A stretch of DNA of 64,000 nucleotides from Acidobacteriaceae bacterium (lineage in GTDB: Bacteria > Acidobacteriota > Terriglobia > Terriglobales > Acidobacteriaceae), in contig JASHNS010000119.1 of NCBI GenBank assembly GCA_030041515.1, forward strand, positions 1 through 64,000. The letters are read 5' to 3'. The notes below the pieces were generated by a model that worked only from the letters and a program-made list of their open reading frames with translations, was not told the origin of the DNA and ran no database searches. A program made the position numbers and the translations under genes. Position 1 is the stretch's first letter; each line of letters opens with the position of its first letter. Of this stretch, positions 47,801 through 55,941 are shown in pieces.

Positions 47801-49241
47801 TCGCCGTTCCCGCGGCGAGGTCATGGAAATGCGCGGCCATGGCGAGCGTCCAGGCGTCGTTGAGCCGTTCCATCGGGTAGGGACGCGCGTCGAGCCAGGC
47901 AGCGGCGACCGAGGATTTCTCGGCCGCGTCCGCCAGCAGTTCTTCTTTGCGGATCCACCGTTTCTGGTAAGCCTCTGACGTGAGAGAGCCGGCCGAGTGG
48001 TTCGTCAGCTCAAGCTCACCCGTATAGCGAGGCAGCATCTCCGCTTCCTGTGGAGTGATGTCGCGAAACATCTGATCGGCGGTCGCAGAAATGACATGCA
48101 CCGGACCCTGCCCGACGCGGACTTCAGGGAAGGATTGGTGGCGCCCGCCCATAAAATACATGCCGTTCTGCGGAGGAAGTCCCACGGTTCCTCCGGTCAC
48201 GATCGCTTCGAGCCGCCTGACGGATTCTTCATCGGGAGCGCCGCCGATGTCTCCCGTCCCGTAATAGTGGTAGTCGGTGTAGACGCCGGTGATCTTGCCG
48301 TTTCGGAGCACACGGGCCGCCCAGTCGCCCTGATATCTCTGATTCTCGTATTCCGCCTGTGCATCGTTGAGGGCATTCAGCTCGCGGCGCAGCGTGAAGT
48401 ACTGGCTGAGGTCGTTCTGGTCGTAGGAGTGGTGATCGTGGCTTGATTTCTGCAGCCGCTGCTGGATTTCGGCGATTTGCTGTTCAACTTTGGCGATGGC
48501 GGGGTTCGCCGGCAACGGAGGAAGCGGGCGACTGAGGTCTGTATAGATGCCGCCGCTGTAGCTACCGGGATTCAGGCCAGCCAACACGCTCTCACCGTCA
48601 GGTCCAACCCAGACGCCGACATTGAAGGGCGTCCCTTCCGGGGTGTCCTCTCTCGAGTCGGGACCGCCGACATTGGCCGAAGAGCCCCAGGTGAGCTTTT
48701 GCGTGGAGAACCCTTTGACGCCGGCGTGAGCCAGGATGGTCGGCAGGGATGCCGGAAAGCCGAAGCAATCGGGCAGCATGAACTCCTCGCTGGACTTGCC
48801 GAATTCGCGATGGAACCATTCATTGCCATACAGAACCTGCCGGATGATCCCCTCCGCGCTCGGCGCGTTCACGTCGCCTTCTTCCATTGAGGAGCCGGCC
48901 GGGAACCAGCGCCCCTCGGCGACGTACTGTTTTACCTTTGCAAAATCAGAGGGAAAGTATTCCTGCATCAACCGATAGCGGTTGGCGCCGGTGAAGTTGA
49001 AGATGTAGTGCGGATATTTGGGGAACAGGGCAAAGTTATCCTCCATCGTGTGGCGGAGGTAGTCGTCAATCACCTGCGGATATTCCCATCGCCATTCCGT
49101 ATCGAGGTGGGCGTAGCCAACGACGTAGAGGGTTGGCTGCTTTTGGAGATCGGGGCTATTCGGGTTCTGCGACCCGGCGAAAGGGCAAAATGCAAGAAAC
49201 GCCAGCAGAGCCGGCGTCGACCACGTGCCATGTTTTCTCAT
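44859..49241 (-). CDS. Secreted GH38 alpha-mannosidase with beta-rich C-terminal domains
   Basis: 1460 residues from ATG 49241, which gives a signal peptide (LLAFLAFCPFAGS). The GH38 catalytic domain starts with the zinc motif GYAHLDTEW (His45, Asp47) and contains the nucleophile/zinc ligand Asp158 in MLPDCFGFPASLP. The middle and C-terminal mannosidase domains follow to about residue 1020. The last 400 or so residues add beta-rich modules, including an Ig/NEW3-like repeat (GTVRLDVSGLPSGVTARFNPP). The enzyme should trim alpha-mannose from glycans outside the cytoplasm. It lies downstream of an Oar-like TonB receptor on the same strand, behind a perfect hairpin, and probably belongs to the LacI-controlled locus. 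Confidence 0.94.
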   Translation of the reverse strand: MRKHGTWSTPALLAFLAFCPFAGSQNPNSPDLQKQPTLYVVGYAHLDTEWRWEYPQVIDDYLRHTMEDNFALFPKYPHYIFNFTGANRYRLMQEYFPSDFAKVKQYVAEGRWFPAGSSMEEGDVNAPSAEGIIRQVLYGNEWFHREFGKSSEEFMLPDCFGFPASLPTILAHAGVKGFSTQKLTWGSSANVGGPDSREDTPEGTPFNVGVWVGPDGESVLAGLNPGSYSGGIYTDLSRPLPPLPANPAIAKVEQQIAEIQQRLQKSSHDHHSYDQNDLSQYFTLRRELNALNDAQAEYENQRYQGDWAARVLRNGKITGVYTDYHYYGTGDIGGAPDEESVRRLEAIVTGGTVGLPPQNGMYFMGGRHQSFPEVRVGQGPVHVISATADQMFRDITPQEAEMLPRYTGELELTNHSAGSLTSEAYQKRWIRKEELLADAAEKSSVAAAWLDARPYPMERLNDAWTLAMAAHFHDLAAGTATPRAYEFAWNDDVIAMNQFAGVLKSAVEGVSAGLNTQGQGIALVVFNPLNIARHDIVEAKVDFPGGLPRAVHVVGPDGRQQPAQIDNDKVLFEATVPSVGYAVYHVQPGVIQSSSVLRVSAHQMENEYYRVTIDANGDVSSIFDRKLNRELLSAPARLAISYDNPKQWPAWNMDWDQEQARPREYVSGPVKIRVVENGPVRVAVEVSRETAGSRFVQTIRLAAGDAGKRIEFGNVIDWDTRESNLKATFPLTASNELATYNLDIGTIERKTAQPKKFEVATHQWIDLTDMSGKFGATILTDCKNGSDKPNDHTIRLTLIRTPGTAGGYPDQGTQDIGHHEFIYGFVAHAGDWRSAQTDWQGEELNAPLIAFESPKHPGALGRSFSLVHVSDPRIRIMALKKAEASDEVIVRLVEMDGKPQPNVRISFAVPIAAAREVNGQEQPVGPATVTDGALVTSFGAYQPRTFALKLDPAPTRLAAVRSTPVQLSYDLATATNNGDASTSGFDGKGDAFPAEMLPAQIAYHGVTFHLAPAKTGTPNAIAATGQTLRLPEGSYNRLYLLAASDDGDQKAVFAAGSNKVELNIENWGGFIGQWDDRVWSSPDAAQDNYGEMIGLKPGFIKRADLAWYSDHHHDSSGKNVAYSYSYLFGYGVDLPPGAKTLTLPNNDRIRILAVSVANENPVLEPAQPLYDVLPSPNAGPSDFTLSASPQISVPQGRKETTQILMLPRGSFRGTVRLDVSGLPSGVTARFNPPETATSSVLTLTADGDARPVQTPITIAGLSGDRSHSVSAVLRVTPVLSGTVPVDLSSVFNVTGIYTDGSKFAPSASLDGGGYALSSQTLEPNPVGADVVFRLGPPNAPDAVTSATILLPKGKFSSVKVLALGVDGDQEQQAFSVQYADGTDASFVQSLSDWSGGGDLPGESVAVQTPYRLVADGSKDGNPFNIFAYSFALNGAKDVRSLTLPGNRDVLVLAVTLVPAH

Positions 49242-49334
49242 GCTCTCTCTCGGGGGATGCCGGTGCCGACACCCAGGTGAAGTCAGAAACGGCCGCATGC
49301 AGGATCCCGTGCGGCGCAGGACTTAGACAGTAAC

Positions 49335-49367
49335 GCAAAGGCTCCGCGCTGGTCGCGGAGCCTTTGC
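49335..49367 (-). promoter_or_regulatory. Perfect 14-bp hairpin between TonB receptor and alpha-mannosidase genes
   Basis: GCAAAGGCTCCGCG (49335-49348), a five-base loop and its exact complement (49354-49367). It has no U tract on either strand, so it is either an imperfect intrinsic terminator or an RNA processing/stability element that sets different levels for receptor and enzyme. Confidence 0.7.
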
Positions 49368-49384
49368 CACAGGCGCGTTCTTCG

Positions 49385-52300
49385 TTAGAAGGTGAATTTC
49401 CCGGAAATCTTCAGGATTCTCGGGAAGTTCTGCTGCGTTGGGCCGATGGTACCGAAGCCGCTCCAGCCGGCTCCTGGGGTGAATACGGGCGGTCCGTCTC
49501 CTGGATTCGAGTCCGGGCCGCCGAATTGTACAGAGTTGAAGGAGTTGAAGGCATCCAGCCGAAGCGTGAAATTCATACCCTCATGGACAGGCGTTGCCTT
49601 CATCAGGGACAGGTCAAAATCCGGAACCGTGGGTTGGCGTACGGCGCTTGTTTGCGGTTGGGTCGTCTGCAGCCCCCAGGTGAATCCGTCCACATTCGGA
49701 ATCCTGCTCCAGCAATTGCTGATCGTAGTGGCATCATTTTTGAGCCATTCGCCGGAGCTGGTGCCGTGCGCCGGGCGCAATTGGCTCATGGGACAGCTAT
49801 CGTTCCAGCCATTATTCAGTCCAACGGGCCATCCAGTTTGCGCCGCGATCACCGAACTGAGGGTCCAGCCGCTGACCAACAATCGAACGGGCGCCGGGGA
49901 ATTCGCGAAGTACCGTTCGCCCTTACCGAAGGGCAGATCCCAGACCGGAGTAATGGAGAGGATCTGGTCGCGATCGATGCTGGAAATCACATGGTCCAGG
50001 CCGGTGCTGATGCCGCCGGGAACAGGAGCGGCCGAGCCCTGGAAGGGCCATCCGAATCCATAGCTCTCGGCGTTGATGGTCTTGGACCAGGTGTAGGCAG
50101 CCTGGAAGAACAGGCCATGACCCACATTACGGTTGGCCTTGACCTCCAAACCGTTGTACCAGTTCTTGCCAATGGGCTTGTTGTATTGTCCGACGAGGGC
50201 CGCCTCGCCTCCAGCACAATATTGGCTCAGGGGCTCCATCAGATCCAGTTTCCATACGGTGGAGTAGGCTCCGCATCCGCTGCCGCCCTGATAGGCGTCG
50301 GATGCACCATAGTAGGGATTCGGCTCTGCCTGAGTGAATACACTGGGGTTGGCGATGGCGGCCTTCCAGTCCGCCAGGCTTGTATTGGCGGCTGTCAACC
50401 AGACAAAGGTGCGGTTGTCGTAGGAATAGTTCCCCGCATAACGAGCGTCAATGACAATCCTGCTCGGCAACTCGCGCTGGAAGCCAAAGGAGAAAACCTG
50501 TTCCCAGGGGATTTTGCGCTGAGGAAAGTCGAAGGCAAGAAAATTGTTTCCCACATTCGTCAGAATCCCCTGCGAACTTCCCGGCGGAACAATCAGAGAG
50601 ACGCCGTTATAGGGAGCTCCGGACTGGAAGAGGGTGGTCGGGGTGATGCCGCCATCCGTGGAGGACGTGTAAGGCGTCGTCTCAGCGAAACCGCCATTGC
50701 TGCCGCCTTCGAGCCCGAACTGATAGATGATGCCCCATCCACCGCGGAGCACGGTCTTGTGGTTCAGGGCGTATGCCGCTCCGATGCGCGGTCCCACGTT
50801 GTTCCACTGGGTGTAATAGGCGTCGCGGGGATTGCCATCAACGCCGGGAAATTCCTGGCCGCCGAGCACCTGACTGGGAGGAGTGAGGCCCGCCGCCGAC
50901 CATGCGCTGAAGTTTGTCTGGCTGCTGATTGGATTCACGCAGGTCATGCACATGCCGGCATCCAGCGCATTGTGCCGGTCGATCAGGCCGCGCTGCAGAT
51001 CGTAGCGGATGCCGACGTTGACGGTGAGGCGTTGGGTGGCGCGCCAGTTGTCCTGGATGTAGACGCCATAGACCGGCTCCCCTTCGGAGTTGGTGCCATT
51101 CCAGTCGATGCCGCCGGGACCCCCATTTGGATTGGAACCGGGGTATCCAAGGTAGAAGTCTGCCAGGGAGGATCCGTTGCCCTCACTGCTGTTGCAGCCA
51201 TTCCCGGTCGATCCCGGAACGTTGCCATAGCAGCCGCTGTTGGTCGGGTTGTATTGGGTGAAGGACTGCCCGAAATAGAAATCGCCATTGGGGTGTCCGA
51301 AAAGCGACCAGTCGCCGTACCGATAATCGGCGATATCGCCGCCGAAGTGGAGGCTGTGTGGTCCCAGAAGCTTAGTGATATCGAGATCCCACTCAACATT
51401 GGTCGTGGCATCCGATCCGACGCCGTTGCCGAAGATCGTACTGTTGCCGCTCGAGCTTTGGCCGAGGATGCCGCCGGTGTAACTGTCGGCGACATTGAAT
51501 TCCGGGACATCCTGGAGAGCAGTGATCGGCGGCAGCGGCATGGTGAGGCCGATCGTCGAGGGAGCCTGCGCGGCCGCCAGGTTTCCATCCGGCGCAATAT
51601 CGACAAATCGGGAAAAGGAGACTTTGGTGTCGAGCAGGAAGGTGGGTGAAAACGTGTGGGTAAAATCCTGCCCCGCCGCCCAGTTTTCGCGGATCTGGCC
51701 GAGATTGCCGTTGGAGGCAAGCCCGCTCAGGCCATTGGTGATGCGGTTTTCCTCGCCGGTCTGCCACTCGTAATAGCTATACGTTTTGGTGTTGTCGCTG
51801 AGGTTGTAATCCACGCGGATACTGGGCTGGTAGTAGTGATAGAGGTCCGGCGTCGGCATATAGAAGTTGTCGCCCGCCGCGAAATTGGTAGCGCCGGGAA
51901 TATTGGGCAACGGAATGTATTTCAGGATCGCCGTCGCGGTGGGATTGATATCGCTTGGGGGAATGGTGTCGTTGGGAAAGGGCGTTTGATAGAGGTCGTT
52001 GTTGCTGCTGCAATTGTCCGTCGTTCCTTCGCTGACGGGGCATGTCGCCGTGCCAGGCTCGTAGATCGGAATACCGGCGGGCTCGCCCGAGGCCGGACCG
52101 AAGTGCGTGGGATCCATCACGGAGGCGAGGCCAAAATCCACACCCGCGTTGCCGTTGTATCCCGGCCGCAGATACGCCGGCGGAACGTTCGTCGAGACTC
52201 CGTGCATGATCGACTCGTTGTACCCTTCGAATCCGAAGAAGAAGAAGAGCTTCTTCTTCACGATGGGTCCGCCGATGGTCCCGTCATACTGGTTTTCCAC

Positions 52301-53203
52301 GTATCCCTGCCGGGGAAGGCCGTAGAGATTTTGCTGGAAGGTATTGGCATCCATGAAGGTGCCGGAGTAAATCTCATACAGGTCGCCGTGGAATTGGTTG
52401 GTGCCGCCTTTGGTGACGATGTTGATGGTGCCGCCCGCGGTCCTGCTGAACTGGGCGTCGTAGTTGGTCGTCATCACGTTGACTTCACTGACCGTGTCAA
52501 GGTTGGGCGCGACGTTCCACGCGCCGGCGGATTGATTCTGGAATCCCGTTTGCTGCGTGATGTTCACGCCGTTCAGGGTGAACTGATTCAGAGAACCGCT
52601 GGCGTCTCCGGCAACCGCGCCGCCGCCAATCGTATATTCATTCGTTTCATCCCAGCCGCGAGTTCCGGAGAATCCGCTGGCGCCGAAACTTTGCTGATAG
52701 AACTGGCTTCCGGGCGTGGTCCCAATCAGCATGTAGACCTGTTGCCCGTTGAGCGGAACGGCCTGGAGTTCGTGCGACAGAATGAGATTATTGCCCACGG
52801 CATCGGTGGTCTCCAGTTCGGGGGGGGCGGCGGTAACGGTGACCTGCTCGCTTGCCTGCCCCACGGGCAGCTGGAAGTTTTTGCCGGTGCCCTGCGCCGC
52901 ATAGAGGTGCAGATTCTCCTGGACCACGGTTTTAAATCCTTTCGCCGTGGCGGTGACGGTATAAACGCCGGGCAGCACATAGGGAATGTAATAGGTGCCG
53001 TCGCCGGTGGTATGAGCGGTGTAGGTGGTTCCGGTGCCGTTCTCGACGGCGGTGACAGTGGCATTGACAATCACGGCGCCCGTAGGGTCGGTGACGCGTC
53101 CCGAAAGAGTGGCCCGGAACTCCTGTGCCATCGCGCTACAGGCTGCGAAAATGCCGGCCAACAAGCAAACACCGACAAACTTCCGACTCCAACCCAACGT
53201 CAT
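49385..53203 (-). CDS. Oar-like TonB-dependent receptor of the mannoside locus (4)
   Basis: 1272 residues from ATG 53203, preceded by a strong GAGGAGG site. A signal peptide ends near CSAMA-Q. The carboxypeptidase-regulatory-like domain covers about residues 30-115 (LSGRVTDPTGAVIVNATVTAV). The plug region (FTLNGVNITQQTG, GGTINIVTKGGTNQFHGDLYEIY) precedes the barrel, which ends in a terminal Phe (KISGKFTF). A consensus-like promoter (53365-53393) and a LacI-type operator (53337-53354) precede it, with a leader of about 155 bases. It lies upstream of the GH38 gene and probably imports mannose-containing oligosaccharides; that substrate is an inference from context. Confidence 0.95.
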   Translation of the reverse strand: MTLGWSRKFVGVCLLAGIFAACSAMAQEFRATLSGRVTDPTGAVIVNATVTAVENGTGTTYTAHTTGDGTYYIPYVLPGVYTVTATAKGFKTVVQENLHLYAAQGTGKNFQLPVGQASEQVTVTAAPPELETTDAVGNNLILSHELQAVPLNGQQVYMLIGTTPGSQFYQQSFGASGFSGTRGWDETNEYTIGGGAVAGDASGSLNQFTLNGVNITQQTGFQNQSAGAWNVAPNLDTVSEVNVMTTNYDAQFSRTAGGTINIVTKGGTNQFHGDLYEIYSGTFMDANTFQQNLYGLPRQGYVENQYDGTIGGPIVKKKLFFFFGFEGYNESIMHGVSTNVPPAYLRPGYNGNAGVDFGLASVMDPTHFGPASGEPAGIPIYEPGTATCPVSEGTTDNCSSNNDLYQTPFPNDTIPPSDINPTATAILKYIPLPNIPGATNFAAGDNFYMPTPDLYHYYQPSIRVDYNLSDNTKTYSYYEWQTGEENRITNGLSGLASNGNLGQIRENWAAGQDFTHTFSPTFLLDTKVSFSRFVDIAPDGNLAAAQAPSTIGLTMPLPPITALQDVPEFNVADSYTGGILGQSSSGNSTIFGNGVGSDATTNVEWDLDITKLLGPHSLHFGGDIADYRYGDWSLFGHPNGDFYFGQSFTQYNPTNSGCYGNVPGSTGNGCNSSEGNGSSLADFYLGYPGSNPNGGPGGIDWNGTNSEGEPVYGVYIQDNWRATQRLTVNVGIRYDLQRGLIDRHNALDAGMCMTCVNPISSQTNFSAWSAAGLTPPSQVLGGQEFPGVDGNPRDAYYTQWNNVGPRIGAAYALNHKTVLRGGWGIIYQFGLEGGSNGGFAETTPYTSSTDGGITPTTLFQSGAPYNGVSLIVPPGSSQGILTNVGNNFLAFDFPQRKIPWEQVFSFGFQRELPSRIVIDARYAGNYSYDNRTFVWLTAANTSLADWKAAIANPSVFTQAEPNPYYGASDAYQGGSGCGAYSTVWKLDLMEPLSQYCAGGEAALVGQYNKPIGKNWYNGLEVKANRNVGHGLFFQAAYTWSKTINAESYGFGWPFQGSAAPVPGGISTGLDHVISSIDRDQILSITPVWDLPFGKGERYFANSPAPVRLLVSGWTLSSVIAAQTGWPVGLNNGWNDSCPMSQLRPAHGTSSGEWLKNDATTISNCWSRIPNVDGFTWGLQTTQPQTSAVRQPTVPDFDLSLMKATPVHEGMNFTLRLDAFNSFNSVQFGGPDSNPGDGPPVFTPGAGWSGFGTIGPTQQNFPRILKISGKFTF

Positions 53204-53336
53204 AATTGCCTCCTCAAGATGGTTCTCGTTTCTTCAGCAGACTCTGGAGAAAGTCCCCGGGGCCCTGCAATCCTCAACTCATGTTCGTTCGATCCATCGA
53301 CAGGTGCGATCTTCGATGAAGGAGTTTGAAGCTGCT

Positions 53337-53354
53337 CGTGGTAACGATTCCACG
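53337..53354. promoter_or_regulatory. LacI-family operator at the TonB receptor promoter
   Basis: CGTGGTAACGATTCCACG is an 18-bp near-palindrome with the central CG typical of LacI/GalR operators and arms CGTGG/CCACG. It starts about ten bases downstream of the -10 element (53370-53365, minus strand), so a bound repressor would block transcription. Its core matches the second operator at 54633 in 12 of 14 bases. Confidence 0.72.
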
Positions 53355-53364
53355 ATTTCAACGC

Positions 53365-53393
53365 AATTTAGTCCTGTCTGCGTACGTTGTCAA
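53365..53393 (-). promoter_or_regulatory. Strong promoter for the TonB receptor and alpha-mannosidase
   Basis: Read on the minus strand: a perfect TTGACA (53393-53388), exactly 17 bases and TAAATT (53370-53365; four of six). It is the best -35 element I found in the window, and it reads into the receptor gene with the operator just downstream. Confidence 0.7.
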
Positions 53394-53470
53394 GTCCGAC
53401 GCGCCGGACATCAGGAAATGGCCTGGAGCCCGTCGCAGCACGCCGGGAATCGACTGCCATCCGGTGGAGG

Positions 53471-54535
53471 CTAGTGAAGCGCTGACTGGCGAGATGCCTG
53501 ACACGCGCCCGACGGCTCGGGGCCTACTGCCGGAGGGACATGGAGAGGCAGAATGCAGGCGCCGAGAAGGCCGGCTTCCGGTCCCAAACGTGCGGGCATG
53601 ACCCGCGTGCCCCCGGGGATTGCCTGGAGAGCAGCGCCACCGGAAGTGGTCAGGCGATAGACGTAACTGCGGCGGTGGAGTTCGGCAAAGAGCGGCGCGG
53701 ACAGAAGGTCCCAGGACTGGGCTACGCCTCCGCCGACGACATAGAGGGGCAGATTCAGCATGTTAATGAGGTCGGCGAGAGCAATGCCGAGAGCGCGGCC
53801 TGCGGCGGCATAGACTCCGCGTGCATGCGGGTCCCCGGCACGGGCGGCCAGGGCGAGATTGGCCGCCGTGAGTGGGCTTGCGGGGTCGAGATGAGCGGAA
53901 GGGGACAGGCCGCCAGCGAACAGGCGCTCCGCGGCTTTGGCGATGGCCGTGCCGGACGCATACGCCTCAAGGCATCCCGCATTCCCGCACCCGCAGGGAG
54001 GGCCCTCCGGGTCGATGGTCAAGTGGCCGGATTCTGCGGCCATGCCGGAAGCGCCATGCCAAATGCGGCCATTCAGAATAATTCCGCTCCCCACACCGGT
54101 GCCAAGAGTGAGCATACAAAGAGAGTCGACCGCAAACTCTTTTCCAGAACCGAGAGCATATTCAGCGAGGGCTGCGACCCTTGCGTCTCCATCAAGGCTG
54201 ATGGGATGGGGGAGGCGGCTTTGCAATTCGTCGAGCAGCGGGAAGTTGTTCCAGCCGGGTAGATTAGGGGGGGCGTGCAGGCGTCCCGCGGGGAGCTCGA
54301 GGGGGCCTGGCGAGCCAACACCGATGCCCGCGCAGGGACGAGTTCGGCCGTGAATTTCAAGGAGGCGGCAGACATTCCTACAGATATCGTCGACGATTGC
54401 GAGGGGCCCCGCGGAGATGCGAGTGAGAAAAGCGGATGTTTCCAGCAGACCAGCTGGGGGAGAGTAAGCTGCAACTCTGACGCTGGTGGCGCCCAGGTCA
54501 ATGCCGATCGTCAACGTTTCGTGATCAGGATCCAT
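53471..54535 (-). CDS. ROK-family sugar kinase
   Basis: 354 residues. The N-terminal phosphate loop is IGIDLGATSVRVA. The ROK signature appears as ESGHLTID followed by CGCGNAGCLEAYASG, whose cysteines and upstream His bind structural zinc. The catalytic region is preceded by SLDGDARVAALAEY, with the conserved Asp-Ala-Arg variant. The protein starts directly with the kinase fold, without an HTH, so it is an enzyme and not a ROK repressor. The substrate may be mannose, fructose, glucose or an amino sugar; the neighbouring GH38 favours mannose. It is divergent from the LacI gene, and an operator lies between them. Confidence 0.92.
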   Translation of the reverse strand: MDPDHETLTIGIDLGATSVRVAAYSPPAGLLETSAFLTRISAGPLAIVDDICRNVCRLLEIHGRTRPCAGIGVGSPGPLELPAGRLHAPPNLPGWNNFPLLDELQSRLPHPISLDGDARVAALAEYALGSGKEFAVDSLCMLTLGTGVGSGIILNGRIWHGASGMAAESGHLTIDPEGPPCGCGNAGCLEAYASGTAIAKAAERLFAGGLSPSAHLDPASPLTAANLALAARAGDPHARGVYAAAGRALGIALADLINMLNLPLYVVGGGVAQSWDLLSAPLFAELHRRSYVYRLTTSGGAALQAIPGGTRVMPARLGPEAGLLGACILPLHVPPAVGPEPSGACQASRQSALH

Positions 54536-54632
54536 AGGAAGTGATGTTCAGCCCGCCACGAAAAAAGTGGGCGCGACGGCTGCCGCAAATCGCACCAGGT
54601 CGCATCAGGCGCGCCTCGCGGCCCCGATGCCA

Positions 54633-54646
54633 TGGCAACGATACCA
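54633..54646. promoter_or_regulatory. Second LacI-family operator, between ROK kinase and LacI genes
   Basis: TGGCAACGATACCA follows the form TGG-N-A-N-CG-N-T-N-CCA and matches the operator core at 53339-53352 (TGGTAACGATTCCA) in 12 of 14 positions. Its place between divergent genes suits control of the kinase and autoregulation of the repressor. Confidence 0.68.
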
Positions 54647-54749
54647 CAAAGCAGGCGGGTTGGATATTCCCCTGGAAGCGGCGTTTGTTTGCCCGCCGGG
54701 GCTGAGAATAGACTGGGGCCACCCGGAGAACTGTGCCGACCGATTGCCC

Positions 54750-55787
54750 ATGACGACTCGCAGCAAACGCCCGACCGTAAGTGAAGTAGCAAGGCTTGCA
54801 GGCGTGGGAACCACCACAGTTTCGCGTGTGATCAATGGCAGCACGCGAGTTGATCCAAACACGCTGGAGCGGGTGACGCGCGCTATCGAGAAGCTGGGCT
54901 ACATGCCGAACCAGGCAGCCCGGATTTTGCGCGGTGCGAGGACGCGCACAATTGGACTGCTGATTCCCAGCATTGCAGACCCTTTTTTTTCGAGCTGCGC
55001 CGAAGCAGCGCAGGCTATCGCGCGGGTGAACGATTCGCTGCTGACCGTAATTACCACGCAGAACGATCCGCACGTAGAGATTGAAAATCTAAATGTGCTG
55101 ATGAGACACCAGACGGACGGCCTGATCATCGCGCCGGCCAATTCGCAAAGCCCGGTGCTGCGGGATATTGTTCAGCGCCTGACCGTGCCGGTGGTAGCGA
55201 TGGATCGACCGCTGCTGAATGCGGGAATCTCTTCGGTGCTGGCGGATGGTTTTGCGGGGGCCCAGGAGGCGACGCAGCATTTAATTGAACACGGGCGCAG
55301 GCGGATTGTATGCCTGACAGGCGAAGCGACTTTGTATACCATTCGCGAGCGCATTCGCGGATACCGCAAGGCAGTGGAATCGGCGAGGTTGCCATGTATT
55401 CTCGACACCTCGATTCGGGACTATAAATCGGCGGAGTACGCGGTGCAGAGCATGATGTCAGAGGCCGAGCCGCCGGATGCATTCTTCACTCTGAAGAACA
55501 GCACCACGATTCACGCTTTCGAGGCCCTGCAGAAGCTGAAGATCGCGATTCCGGAGTCGGTAGCGCTTGTGGGCTACGACGATTTCGAGCTGGCGGCAAC
55601 GGTTCGCCCCTCCATTACCGTGGTGCAGCAGCCAGTGGACGAGATTGGGCGCATCGCCGCGGAGATCCTGTTTGAGAACCTGGCGCAGATAGGCGTTCGC
55701 CCGCATCACATGGAGCCGCAGTGCGTGCAGCTGAAGACGCGGTTAATCCGGAGGAGTTCGTGCGGCTGTTCTGTCCTCGCAGGCTGA
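54750..55787 (+). CDS. LacI/GalR-family transcriptional regulator
   Basis: 345 residues from ATG 54750. The N-terminal HTH is textbook: TVSEVARLAGVGTTTVSRVING, then the hinge helix NQAARILRG. The periplasmic-binding-protein-like effector domain follows (about 62-335; TIGLLIPSIADPFFS, VALVGYDDFELA). A sugar or sugar phosphate is the expected inducer. The upstream in-frame extension lacks family resemblance. Two operators of the LacI type, at the divergent ROK kinase and at the TonB receptor promoter, make it the probable local repressor of the mannoside locus. Confidence 0.95.
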   Translation: MTTRSKRPTVSEVARLAGVGTTTVSRVINGSTRVDPNTLERVTRAIEKLGYMPNQAARILRGARTRTIGLLIPSIADPFFSSCAEAAQAIARVNDSLLTVITTQNDPHVEIENLNVLMRHQTDGLIIAPANSQSPVLRDIVQRLTVPVVAMDRPLLNAGISSVLADGFAGAQEATQHLIEHGRRRIVCLTGEATLYTIRERIRGYRKAVESARLPCILDTSIRDYKSAEYAVQSMMSEAEPPDAFFTLKNSTTIHAFEALQKLKIAIPESVALVGYDDFELAATVRPSITVVQQPVDEIGRIAAEILFENLAQIGVRPHHMEPQCVQLKTRLIRRSSCGCSVLAG

Positions 55788-55941
55788 GCGCGGTGTGACG
55801 AAACGCGGGTGGGGTTGAAGGACATCAGGACCGCAACATCATGGAAGCCGGCCGGAGCATGAGCTGCGGCCGCCGCATGTCCGAAACGCCGCAGGAGCTG
55901 TTCTTTCGCGGGGGACTGCAATGCGCGGGCGAAGTTGGCGG

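Noticed and set aside
49364-53329. Long open frames on the plus strand (over 550 and 750 codons) opposite the TonB receptor
   Set aside because: The minus-strand frame has signal peptide, ribosome-binding site, recognised domains and a terminal Phe. The plus frames show skewed composition and no motif; they are antisense shadows of GC-rich code.
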